A program made the position numbers and the translations under genes. The notes beneath the pieces are model-generated. The model saw only the letters and a list, made by a program, of their open reading frames with translations. It was not told the DNA's origin and ran no database searches. From Bacteroidota bacterium (GTDB lineage: Bacteria; Bacteroidota; Bacteroidia; Chitinophagales; Chitinophagaceae): DNA of 34,839 nucleotides. The stretch lies in contig JABDAN010000028.1 in assembly GCA_013289175.1 (NCBI GenBank), forward strand, positions 1-34,839, written 5' to 3'. Positions 1-9,900 of this stretch are shown here, piece after piece. The first letter of the stretch is position 1; each line of letters opens with the position of its first letter.

Positions 1-2382
1 ATACATTATTTCAAAACTGCCTGGCGTAACCTGGTTCGCAACAAAACGTTCTCTTTTATCAATATCCTGGGACTTGCCTTGGGTATGGCTTGCAGTCTGC
101 TCATTTTGCTTTGGATACAGGACGAGCGCTCCGTTGATGCGTTTCACGCAAATAAGAATGATTTGTTTAGGGTCTATGAGCGGGTGTTTTCCGAAGGAAA
201 GGTAGAAGCCGGTCCTACGACGCCGGGTTTGCTCGCGACGGAATTAAAACGCCGGATACCCGAAATCAAATGGGCGACCGGTTACTGGGAAGATGAAAAT
301 GAAACCCTGTTCAGTGTCGGAAATAGAAATTTTAGCCGGATGGGTACCTATGCTGACACCGATTTCTTTAAAATGTTTAGTTATCCATTGGTGGAAGGAT
401 CCCCGGAAAAGGCGTTGACATCGATCGATGACATTGCCATCTCCCGCAGCATGGCAGAAAGCATTTTCGGCAACACGCAGGAAGCGCTGGGAAAGACCTT
501 GTTGTTCAACAACGCCCATAATTTTAAGGTTTCAGCGGTTTTTGAAAATCTTCCGCCCAATAGCTCCCAGCATTTTGATTTTGTTTTGAATTGGAAGTAC
601 CTGGTCAAGGCCGTCGACTGGCTGGAAGTATGGATAAACCGCGCACCATACACTTATATACAGTTGCAGCCCGGATCGGATCCTAAAAAAGTGGAAGCCA
701 GCATAAAAGACTTTATATCCCCTTATCTGAATTCAGATCGATGGACCGGTTTTCATCCGCAACTTGGTTTGCAGCGATTCGACCAAACTTATCTCCACTC
801 GGTTTATAAGGATGGCAGGCCCGAAGGAGGCCGGATTGAATATGTCAGGCTGTTTAGTATGGTTGCCGTTTTCCTTTTGCTCATCGCCTGCATCAATTTC
901 ATGAATCTGGCGACGGCCCGTTCCGTAAAACGGGCCAAAGAAGTAGGGGTACGCAAAACGGTGGGTGCACTTCGTTTCCGGCTTATAATACAATTTATAG
1001 CAGAATCCACACTCATTGCAACGCTGGCAGGTATAGTAGCCCTGGTCATCACGGGATGGGCCATGCCTTATTTCAATGTACTTACCGGTAAACACCTTCT
1101 ATTGCCCATCGGTTCTCCCAATTTCTGGCTCGTCCTGGCCGCACTTTTACTGTTTACAGGATTTGTAGCGGGCAGCTATCCTGCACTTTTTTTATCTTCC
1201 CTGAATCCCGTAAAAGTTTTAAAGGGGGGATTGAAGTTTAGTCCCAATGCCTTGTTGTTTAGAAGGGTCCTGGTCGTTTTTCAATTTACGCTCTCCATTG
1301 TGCTGATCATTGGAACCATTGTTGTTTCCAGCCAAGTCCGCTATATACAAACAAAAAATCTGGGTTTTGACAGGGAAAACCTGATCTATATTCATTTTCC
1401 TTACCCCGAAGGACTGGCCCATGGTTATCCGGTGTTTAAGCAGGAACTGTTGAGTGCCCCCGGGATAGAATCGGTCGACTACAGTGCTCAGGCACCTTCT
1501 CATACCGTGAATATTCTCTACGATCTGAACTGGGAAGGTAAAAACCCTCATGCTAAAGAAATGGTGATTCGCAATTGGGTGGGCTACGACTATTTTAAAG
1601 TGATGAACATTCAGCTCTCTCAGGGTCGTGTATTTTCCAGGGATTACCCTTCCGACTCCAGTGGAGTCATCCTGAATGAAACGGCTTTACAGATGATGGA
1701 CTTAAAAAACCCCATCGGCCGGCAGTTAACCTTTCCCGGAGGACAGAAGAGAACCATTGTCGGAGTGGTAAAGGATTTTCATTTTAAATCCCTGCACGAT
1801 CCCATCGAACCCCTGCTGTTGCTTTTAGCAGAAGACAAACCCAGTTGGGGCTATTTGTTTATCAGGACAAAGCCGGGGGAAACCCGGCAGGCTTTGGCCA
1901 ATATTGAAAGATTGTATAAACAAATGGAACCCAAGTTTCCGCTCGCCCGTTTCTTTGCCGATGAGGAATATCAGAAATTATACAACAGTGAACTGACCAT
2001 TGGCAAACTGTCGGATAGCTTTTCGTTTCTGGCTATTTTCATTTCCTGTTTGGGTTTGCTGGGGCTCACCATGTTTACGGCCGAACAGCGCAGAAAGGAA
2101 ATCGGGGTGCGCAAGGTCATTGGCGCCAGTGTCGGCAACATTGTCGGCATGCTGTCAAAAGATATCATCAAACTGGTTTTACTTTCCGCTGTCATCGCTA
2201 CACCGGTTGCCTGGCTGACGATGAGCCGTTGGCTGCAGGGTTATGCCTACAGGATCCATTTCAGTGGATGGATATTTTTAGCCGCGGGTCTGATGGCATT
2301 GGGAATTGCGCTGCTGACCATCAGTTACCAAGCCATCAAGGCAGCGCTCGCTAACCCCATTCAAAGTTTAAGGACCGAGTAG
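1..2382 (+). CDS. MacB/FtsX-type ABC transporter permease, 5' truncated by window edge
   Basis: The reading frame is open from base 1 and begins with IHYFKTAWRNL, which lines up with the MLKNYFKTAWRNL start of the paralogue at 12290. Only one or two residues are therefore missing, and the first in-frame ATG at 79 is internal. The visible 793 residues show an N-terminal membrane helix (about 17-40), a periplasmic MacB_PCD-like domain, an FtsX block after YVRLFSM with the coupling motif RAKEVGVRKTVGA (about 280-400), a second periplasmic domain with the GRVFS...DSSGVILNE signature, and a C-terminal FtsX block with EQRRKEIGVRKVIGAS. It ends in NPIQSLRTE. In the MacB/LolCE/FtsX superfamily such proteins couple a cytoplasmic ATPase to periplasmic movements; substrate is unknown here and no ATPase gene is adjacent. 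It belongs to the YVRLF subgroup with the copies at 12290 and 16311. Confidence 0.93.
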   Translation: MHYFKTAWRNLVRNKTFSFINILGLALGMACSLLILLWIQDERSVDAFHANKNDLFRVYERVFSEGKVEAGPTTPGLLATELKRRIPEIKWATGYWEDENETLFSVGNRNFSRMGTYADTDFFKMFSYPLVEGSPEKALTSIDDIAISRSMAESIFGNTQEALGKTLLFNNAHNFKVSAVFENLPPNSSQHFDFVLNWKYLVKAVDWLEVWINRAPYTYIQLQPGSDPKKVEASIKDFISPYLNSDRWTGFHPQLGLQRFDQTYLHSVYKDGRPEGGRIEYVRLFSMVAVFLLLIACINFMNLATARSVKRAKEVGVRKTVGALRFRLIIQFIAESTLIATLAGIVALVITGWAMPYFNVLTGKHLLLPIGSPNFWLVLAALLLFTGFVAGSYPALFLSSLNPVKVLKGGLKFSPNALLFRRVLVVFQFTLSIVLIIGTIVVSSQVRYIQTKNLGFDRENLIYIHFPYPEGLAHGYPVFKQELLSAPGIESVDYSAQAPSHTVNILYDLNWEGKNPHAKEMVIRNWVGYDYFKVMNIQLSQGRVFSRDYPSDSSGVILNETALQMMDLKNPIGRQLTFPGGQKRTIVGVVKDFHFKSLHDPIEPLLLLLAEDKPSWGYLFIRTKPGETRQALANIERLYKQMEPKFPLARFFADEEYQKLYNSELTIGKLSDSFSFLAIFISCLGLLGLTMFTAEQRRKEIGVRKVIGASVGNIVGMLSKDIIKLVLLSAVIATPVAWLTMSRWLQGYAYRIHFSGWIFLAAGLMALGIALLTISYQAIKAALANPIQSLRTE

Positions 2383-2601
2383 CGTTGCAAATACCTCGAT
2401 TGACTGGTTGGAATGGGTCCGGAACTTGACCCCGGGTGAATCCAACCGTGGGCATATACTTTTTGTCCTGAAAACAAACGAAACGGACTGTCATAAACGG
2501 TTTGTCATCGGATCATCTTTATTCTCTTCTGTGGATGATGTTCCTAACGATATAAAGAACTACCTTAAATGGGTAGATTTAAATCTTGTAATCCATTCTT
2601 C

Positions 2602-3432
2602 ATGGATCTTCATTTTTTTTTACCGCAACCTGCCTTGAAGGAATGGATCAATAACATCATGATCCACCGCGTGGATTTTGATACCACCAAACCGAAACCT
2701 GTTTTTCCTTTCCCGCCTTTTCCGGAACAATCCTTATTTTTTTATCCTGGCGATAGGATAAGCGTCAAGCGTGGCCAGGATAAAGACGAAACGGAAGTGC
2801 CACCTGCTATTATCGGAGGGCCGACATCTTCTCGAATGAATCTTCGTTTTGGATATCATCACCATGTCATCAAAGTTTCCTTTCAACCGGGAGGCTTACA
2901 TCGTATGCTCGGTATACCCATGCAGTCACTTCTGGGAAAGGACGGCATGGATGCAAAAGATGTGTGGGGCAGTCAGATCAACCTAATTCTTGAAGAGCTG
3001 AATGAAGCAGATTCCTTTAACAAAATGATTTATGTTGTTGAGCAATTTCTGCTATCTAAATCCATTTATCTAAAACAGTATTTGCCAATAGATGCTGCAT
3101 TGCAACTTCTTATAAAGGAAGGAGGACTTATGCCCATCGAGCAACTGGCTTCGGCTTCTTGTCTTAGCAACAGACAATTTGAACGGGTGTTCAAGAACAG
3201 AATCGGATTATCGCCCAAGTTTTTTTCCCGTCTGGTTCGATTTTCAAAAGCATGGCTTATTAAAGAAAGTCAGCCAAATATCAGTTGGCTTCAGCTGGCC
3301 TATAAGTGCGGATATCACGATCAAATGCATTTTATTCGCGACTTCAAAGAATTTACTGGTGAAAATCCCACCGAAATTGAACTGGCGCTCCGGTCTGCTC
3401 CCGTAAACCTGAAAAATGGTGTGTTTTATTAA
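2602..3432 (+). CDS. AraC-family transcriptional regulator
   Basis: This encodes about 276 residues. The C-terminal third has the two helix-turn-helix units of AraC/XylS proteins: the first around MPIEQLASASCLSNRQFERV, where SNRQFERVFK is the recognition-helix signature, and the second around LAYKCGYHDQMHFIRDFKEF, matching the family GY.d.shFir.Fk pattern. The N-terminal part (LQPALKEWI-like start, then YPGDR, later GxxHRMLGIP) resembles the DUF6597-type ligand/sensor domain common in Bacteroidota AraC proteins. I prefer the ATG at 2602 over the one at 2569 because family members begin a few residues before the P.L...I motif; the upstream start would add 11 residues. It probably regulates a nearby gene, perhaps the membrane protein 63 bases downstream, but no operator is visible. 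Confidence 0.88.
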   Translation: MDLHFFLPQPALKEWINNIMIHRVDFDTTKPKPVFPFPPFPEQSLFFYPGDRISVKRGQDKDETEVPPAIIGGPTSSRMNLRFGYHHHVIKVSFQPGGLHRMLGIPMQSLLGKDGMDAKDVWGSQINLILEELNEADSFNKMIYVVEQFLLSKSIYLKQYLPIDAALQLLIKEGGLMPIEQLASASCLSNRQFERVFKNRIGLSPKFFSRLVRFSKAWLIKESQPNISWLQLAYKCGYHDQMHFIRDFKEFTGENPTEIELALRSAPVNLKNGVFY

Positions 3433-3495
3433 AATGTCGGTTTTGTACTAAGCCCATGGTCCTTTATTAAATATTTTTACCGGAAAATCACTGGG

Positions 3496-4155
3496 GTGGA
3501 AAAAGCATACAGGAATATCGGTTACCCTTTCATCCTTTTATTGTTTTTGGTAATCTTTGGATTCTTCAAAACCTATTTTGGACTTTTTCCAAATTTTAAT
3601 GAACATACGACTGCCATAGTACATTTTCACGTATTTGTGCTGGTGCTTTGGATAATCCTGCTCATTATCCAGCCGATGCTGATCCGGCAAAAGAAATATG
3701 CAGCCCACCGGTCCATAGGCAGGTTTACTTATATTTTGGTGCCTTTTATAATTTTATCCTTTATAGGTATGATGCATAAACAGGTAAGTGAATCCTCCTC
3801 GAAAAATGTACTGGTCATCCTGGACGGACTTTACTTACCACTGACCGACACTTTGTTGTTTTCAACTTTCTATATACTTGGCATAGTAAATAAGCACAAT
3901 ACGGCTGTACACATGAGATATATTGTCATGACCGGTTTGGTATTCATCGATGCCAGTCTCATTCGATCGCTGGCCATCTGGTTCCACGTTGATTTTTTCT
4001 ATGCGGCATTGATTTCCATCAGCCTGGTAGATCTCATCCTCATCACTTTAATTTTCTTTGACAAAATAAACGGTCGCCCGTACAAGCCCTTTCTCCTTTC
4101 ACTGATACTTTTTGCCATGGTACAAACAGGCATTGTTATTTTACGACATCATTGA
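3496..4155 (+). CDS. Conserved multi-pass membrane protein of unknown function
   Basis: The product has 219 residues and six or seven hydrophobic segments (roughly residues 10-28, 40-62, 76-95, 108-128, 140-160, 165-188 and 198-215). Conserved-looking polar residues include HFHVF within the second helix and AAHRSIGRFTY after it, an arrangement of paired histidines near helix ends that could bind haem or metal, although this is inference. The start is GTG at 3496; the next in-frame ATG lies about 60 residues in and would remove two helices. It follows the AraC-type regulator on the same strand with a 63-base gap, so the two may be linked in regulation. I cannot assign a function. Confidence 0.75.
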   Translation: MEKAYRNIGYPFILLLFLVIFGFFKTYFGLFPNFNEHTTAIVHFHVFVLVLWIILLIIQPMLIRQKKYAAHRSIGRFTYILVPFIILSFIGMMHKQVSESSSKNVLVILDGLYLPLTDTLLFSTFYILGIVNKHNTAVHMRYIVMTGLVFIDASLIRSLAIWFHVDFFYAALISISLVDLILITLIFFDKINGRPYKPFLLSLILFAMVQTGIVILRHH

Positions 4156-4330
4156 CCCGTTTGAGTGTTAAACAAAGGGTGATGGGGATAGATGTAGGTA
4201 AATATTAGAACCGGGCAGTCGTTCAATGCCTAAAATAGATCCGGGAAGCTTACTCATTTCTGCATTACTTGCAATTAATGCCGGACGTTTCTGCATCGAT
4301 GAGTAACTTTAGCCAAAGAACGCTGATAAG

Positions 4331-6538
4331 ATGCAAATCAAAACCCTTGGATATGTCTTCGCCATGGCACTCTCCGTGTTTTGTCACGGAACCGGACAGG
4401 CACAATTGGATGCAAAATCTTCTATAGCACTTATCCATCGGGTCATTCCGGACCACGCCGCGAGTTTTGTAGTGGAAGAACTTCAGACTGAGGGGAAAGG
4501 AGATGTCTTTGAAATAGAAAGCAAAGATAACCAAATCGTTCTGCGGGGAAAGAATGGCGTGGCAGTGGCCTCTGCACTATACTACTATCTTACCCATTTT
4601 TGTCATTGTCAGGTTACCTGGAATGGAACGAATCTGCATTTGCCGAAAATGCTTCCCCGGATACCCCAGAAACTACGCCTGGTTTCACCATACTCCTATC
4701 GCTATTATCTTAATTATTGTACGTTCAACTACTCCATGAGCTGGTGGGACTGGAAGCGTTGGGAAAAGGAAATAGACTGGATGGCGCTGCATGGCATCAA
4801 TATGCCTTTGGCAGTGACGGGAGAGGAATATACCTGGCTCACCCTCTATAAAGAAATGGGATTTACAGAAAAAGACCTGCAATCTTTTTTTTGTGGCCCG
4901 GCTTATTTTTCCTGGTTCTGGATGGGAAACCTGGACGGATGGGGCGGACCCTTGCCAGTCAGTTGGATGAAGAGTCATATGGTTTTACAACAAAAGATTC
5001 TTCAGCGGGAGCGTGAACTGGGTATGAAACCCGTATTGCCTGCATTCACAGGACATGTTCCCGATGCATTTAAAAGGAAGTTTCCAGGTGCAAAGTTGAA
5101 AGCAACCAACTGGAAAAACGGGTTTGGAGATACCTATATTCTGGATCCGGAAGATTCCTTGTTTGGAGCCATCGGAAAAAGATTTATACAAACGCAAACA
5201 AAACTATTTGGAACGGATCATTTGTATTCTGCCGATACTTTTAATGAAAATGAGCCTCCTTCCAATGATTCAGTTTATCTGGCAAAAATCACTGCAAAGC
5301 TATACAACAGTATGGCAGCGGCAGACCCCCAATCGGTATGGGTGATGCAGGGATGGCTGTTTTATATTGACCGTAAATTCTGGAAAACCCCGCAAATAAA
5401 AGCCCTGCTCAATGCGGTCCCGGATGATCGCATGATACTCTTGGACCTGGCTGCAGAAATTGAACCGGTCTGGAAGCGCACGAATGCCTTTTATGGTAAA
5501 CCATGGATTTGGAATATGCTCCACAACTTTGGAGGCAATATCTCTATGTTCGGAAGAATGGATACGGTAGCGGCGGCGCCGGCGGAAGCATTGAATGATC
5601 CGGCCGCCGGTCATTTGACAGGAATTGGCCTGACGATGGAAGGCATTGAACAAAATCCGGTGATGTATGAACTGCTGACAGAAAACGTCTGGCGTAATGA
5701 TCCGATCGATGTAAATAAATGGCTTGACTTTTATACTACCAACCGGTACGGCAAATCAGATCCGAATGCCGTCAAAACGTGGGAAGTACTCAGGCAAACC
5801 GCCTACAACGGCAAGACGATCCGGGACGGTGCTGAATCCATCATCACCGGCAGACCCACCTTTGATTCTTCCACCGTTTGGACCAATACAAAACTAAATT
5901 ACCGCCTAAAAGATTTCCTTCCCGCCTGGGACGATATGGTGGCTGCGGCGGCAACTTGCAAAAACAGCGATGGATTTCAATTTGATCTGGTAGACATTAC
6001 CCGGCAGGTATTGGCCAACTATGCCGATTCAGTGCATAAAAAATTGGTTTGGGCTTACCGGAATGCCGATCCAGTTGCTTTTAAAAAATATTGTACTGAA
6101 TTTTTACAAATCATCTCAGACATAGATTCCTTGTTGGGAACGAGGAAAGATTTCTTGTTGGGTCAATGGATCTCAGATGCCCGAAGCTTTGGAAATGACC
6201 CGGATGAAAAAGCCCTGTATGAACGCAATGCCCGGGATCTGATAACGCTCTGGGGAGATGTAAACAGTCCGCTACATGAGTATTCCCGTCGCCAGTGGAG
6301 CGGGTTACTAAATGATTTCTATAAAGTCCGCTGGGAAAAATTTTTTAAAATGGCCGGTGATTCTCTCCAACTTGGAAAGGATTTCGATCAGGTGGCTTTC
6401 GGGAAATATATCAGCAACTGGGAATGGCAATGGGTAAATGAGCAAAAACCTTTTCCAAGTGAACCCCGAGGAAATAGTGTAGATCTATCCCTCCTGTTAT
6501 ACAAGAAGTACAACCAGGAAATAAAATCAGCTTATTGA
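4331..6538 (+). CDS. Secreted alpha-N-acetylglucosaminidase, glycoside hydrolase family 89
   Basis: This 735-residue protein has a signal peptide (about 1-25, ending GTGQAQ) and the NAGLU three-domain plan: a short N-terminal domain, a TIM-barrel catalytic domain from about residue 115 (YRYYLNYCTFNYSMSWWDW), and a helical C-terminal domain. The expected catalytic glutamates are present: E306 in DTFNENEPP, matching human NAGLU E316, and E437 in GLTMEGIEQNP, matching human E446. GH89 enzymes release terminal alpha-linked N-acetylglucosamine from heparan-type glycans or mucin O-glycans; the natural substrate here is not shown. It would act in the periplasm or outside the cell. No SusC/SusD pair, sulfatase or other glycosidase is adjacent, so it stands outside a recognisable polysaccharide locus. 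A TAACTTTA sequence at 4304, resembling a -7 element but lacking its final G, lies just upstream. Confidence 0.95.
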   Translation: MQIKTLGYVFAMALSVFCHGTGQAQLDAKSSIALIHRVIPDHAASFVVEELQTEGKGDVFEIESKDNQIVLRGKNGVAVASALYYYLTHFCHCQVTWNGTNLHLPKMLPRIPQKLRLVSPYSYRYYLNYCTFNYSMSWWDWKRWEKEIDWMALHGINMPLAVTGEEYTWLTLYKEMGFTEKDLQSFFCGPAYFSWFWMGNLDGWGGPLPVSWMKSHMVLQQKILQRERELGMKPVLPAFTGHVPDAFKRKFPGAKLKATNWKNGFGDTYILDPEDSLFGAIGKRFIQTQTKLFGTDHLYSADTFNENEPPSNDSVYLAKITAKLYNSMAAADPQSVWVMQGWLFYIDRKFWKTPQIKALLNAVPDDRMILLDLAAEIEPVWKRTNAFYGKPWIWNMLHNFGGNISMFGRMDTVAAAPAEALNDPAAGHLTGIGLTMEGIEQNPVMYELLTENVWRNDPIDVNKWLDFYTTNRYGKSDPNAVKTWEVLRQTAYNGKTIRDGAESIITGRPTFDSSTVWTNTKLNYRLKDFLPAWDDMVAAAATCKNSDGFQFDLVDITRQVLANYADSVHKKLVWAYRNADPVAFKKYCTEFLQIISDIDSLLGTRKDFLLGQWISDARSFGNDPDEKALYERNARDLITLWGDVNSPLHEYSRRQWSGLLNDFYKVRWEKFFKMAGDSLQLGKDFDQVAFGKYISNWEWQWVNEQKPFPSEPRGNSVDLSLLLYKKYNQEIKSAY

Positions 6539-6934
6539 ATAGTCCATTCCCGGTCTTGGTTCCTATAGCATTTATTTTTTTATTTTAACATCCAGCCTGC
6601 CCTTTTCTTTTGAAATTTTTTCCACCGGGAAAAGTTGTCCTTATCCATTTCCATTAATATCCTTTATATATATAGTCATGAAATTCATGGGCTACAAGTG
6701 GCCGCCATACCCAAGGCTCGGCCGATTTAAGAAGTGCATAACTTAATTATGCCAAAAGCCAACAATTCAGGTAATTTATATTTTACAAAATCAAGGCCGG
6801 ACATTTACACTCGCTAATCTTTGCTTGCCTGCTGGGACAGTTTTTCTACAACTGGTTATTTCATAATTTCTTAATCCGTTCCATCCATTCAGAATTGATT
6901 TTTGATATTCCTTAGCGTAACAAAACATACACTT
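6539..6934. other. AT-rich intergenic stretch before the receptor operon
   Basis: This gap of 396 bases has no convincing reading frame. It is AT-rich, with a TATATATATAG run near 6666 and an inverted repeat CATGAA-A-TTCATG at 6677-6689. It presumably holds the promoter of the TonB-dependent receptor, but I found no clean TTTG-N19-TAnnTTTG pair. Confidence 0.5.
6677..6689. repeat. Short inverted repeat (possible operator)
   Basis: CATGAA and TTCATG form six-base arms around one central A, about 250 bases upstream of the receptor start. The symmetry suits a dimeric regulator, but a repeat this short can arise by chance. Confidence 0.25.
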
Positions 6935-9900
6935 ATGACAAAACAAATATGGTTGGCGGTTATTTGCGTCTTAAGTTCTTATATGGTGATGGCCCAGGAA
7001 ACCACTGCCGAAATGCACGGGACGGTTACCGATGGGAAGACCGGTCTGGCGGGAGCCACCGTGGTAGCCGTACACACCCCTTCCGGTACAAAGTATTCCA
7101 CCACTACCCGCAAGGATGGACGCTTCAATCTTCCAGGTCTCCGGATTGGAGGGCCCTACACCGTAACCATCAGCTCCATCGGTTTCAAGACCGACAAGCA
7201 GGAGGAAATCAACCTGGTTCTTGGTCAGGATTACACGGCTGACTTTTCGATGGTACCCGAAGCCACCCAGTTATCCGAGGTCGTAGTTACCGCTACCCAT
7301 CAAAATAAAATATTCTCCAACAGCCATACCGGGAGCCAGCAGATCATTACCCGTAACGAACTGCAGCAATTGCCGACCATCAACCGGTCTATTTCGGATT
7401 TTACAAAACTCGAACCTACCGCCAATACCACCTCCTTTGGAACCAGCTTTGGCGGCCGCAGTGCCCAATACAACAACATTACAGTCGATGGCGCCAATTT
7501 CAACAATGGATTTGGCCTCTCCAGTACCCTGGGTGGCCAGACCGGAGCCCAACCCATCAGTCTGGAAGCCATCGATCAGGTACAGGTCAATGTTTCCCCC
7601 TACGATGTGCGGCAGGGTGGTTTTACCGGCGCCGGTGTGAACGCCATTACCAAGAGCGGAACCAATCAGTTCCGGGGGAATCTCTATACATATTTGAAGG
7701 GACCCCATACCCAAGGTTACAATGTAGAAGATGTGACTGTACCCGTTTCACCTTTTAGCTTTTATACCCGCGGTGTGTCCCTGGGGGGTCCCATCATCAA
7801 AAACAAACTGTTTTTCTTTGTCAACTATGAAGCCGTAAAACAAACGGCCCCTGCCTATACGGTCGTGGCCAGCGGAGGAACCGAAGGACTGGCGCCCAGT
7901 GCAGGGGTAGTGTCACAGGCAAATTACGATTCCCTCACGGCGCTCGCCAGTTTTCTGAAAGCAAAATTTAATTACGATCCGGGCTCTTTCCAGGGATATT
8001 CCTTTTCATCCAGCAGTCAGAAGATTACGGCCAGGATCGACTGGAATATTGACAGCAAGAATACGCTGACTTTAAAATACAATTACTTGAGGTCATCGGC
8101 CGAACAACCCCAGAGTACTAGCAGGGCCGGCGCCGGTTTTGTCAAAGGTCCGGCCTCGCAAAATTATACTTACGGGCTGCCCTTCAGCGGAAGTCAGTAT
8201 GTGATCAACAACAATTTTGATATTTACCTGGCTGAATTAAATACCCGCATCAGCAACACGCTGTCCAATAAATTCCAAATCGGTTACACAAAAGAAAGAG
8301 ACCCGCGTGCACCCGGTGTGGCGGGCGCTACCATGCCGATGATTGACATACTCAACGGTTCCAATGTATATGCATCCTTTGGATATGAAACGTATACCTA
8401 CAACAACCTGATCAATACAGATGTCTACCAGCTGGCCGATATCTTAACGCTCTATAAAGGTTCGCATGAAATCACTTTTGGTACCCAAAACTATTCAAGA
8501 AAATATACGGATGCATTCGTCCCCAATTTTGCAGGTGGTTATCAGTTTCCTTCCCTGACTGCCTTTTACAATGCAGCCAACGGCGTCACCAACGCCAACA
8601 GTTATTATCAGCAATGGTCTAACATACCTGGCGGGGCTTTTCCATTTTACTATGCGGGATCTACTGAGCTGGGTTTCTTTTTCCAAGACAACTGGCGGGC
8701 TTCAAGCAATTTTACACTTACCTATGGTCTTCGCTACGACATGACAATTTATAAATCCCTGTTCCTGAACAATCCCTATTTTGATGCACTGACTTTTAAA
8801 AACGGCGCGACGTACAATATCGGTCAGGCACCCAGCAATGCGGTATTGCTTTCACCCCGACTCGGATTTAACTGGCAACCACTGGCCGACAAAACCCTGC
8901 AGGTCAGGGGAGGATTCGGGATATTTTCAGGTCCACCACCCTTTGTATGGTTGGCCAACCAGGGGGGAAACAACGGCGTCTTGATTGCCGGCGGCAACTA
9001 TTCCAATGTTCCATTCACCACCAATGCCATTACCAATCCTCCGCCACCGGTCAACACGACCCCGCCTACCAAAACGCAAAGTGCTTCCAGTTACGGGGCC
9101 GCGGTTACCGACAACCACTTTAAATACCCCACGGTTCTAAAAGCGAGCGTGGCGGCGGACAAAAAATTACCGGACAACTGGATCGTTACCGTCGAAGCTT
9201 CCTATTCCAAAGACATCAATGCGGTATATTTTTCCAATCTGAATTTAAATGAGACCCATGCCTATGCCCTGTCGGGTGCCGACAACCGCCTGAGATACCT
9301 AACCGGAAGTTCCACAAGCAACAAATACTGGTACGGCCAGGGTGCCACTGGACCCACGGCAGATACCCCCAATATCAGCAGCGCCATCCTGATGAAGAAT
9401 GCTTCTTTGGGTTATGCCTATACCCTGACGGCCACCATTCAAAAGACCTACAGGAACTTTTTAATCAGTTTGTCTTATACCTATAGCCAGGCTAAAAATA
9501 TTGCTACCGGGGGCAGTACCGCCTCTTCGCTCTGGAGTGGAAGACCTGTCGGGAATGCCGATCCGAACGGAGCCAATCTGTCTTATGCCGATTATTATCA
9601 ACCCAACCGGGTGATTGCCTACGCATCCTATAAAGTAGCTTATTCCAATCATTTTGCCACTTCCGTGGGGGCCATATTTCAAGCGGCTCCGGCTGGCGTC
9701 GGTTCCTATACCTATGGAAACGATTTAAACGGCGATGGAAATTCCGGCAATGACCTGATGTATATTCCGAGAAACTCCGGGGAGATCAACCTTATTGACG
9801 TTGGTTCTTACAACAGTTCGACCATGTCGGGTACAACGACTGGTACGGCCAAGGATCCGAGAACCTCCGCTCAAATCTGGTCTCAGCTCAACAGTTTTAT

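Noticed and set aside
2408-2638. 76-residue plus-strand frame after the first permease
   Set aside because: It overlaps the start of the AraC-type gene in another frame and shows no motif or signal peptide.
7271-7714. 147-residue minus-strand frame
   Set aside because: It is a shadow of the plug domain of the TonB-dependent receptor.
8495-8686. 63-residue minus-strand frame inside the receptor gene
   Set aside because: It is antisense to barrel-coding sequence and has no independent support.
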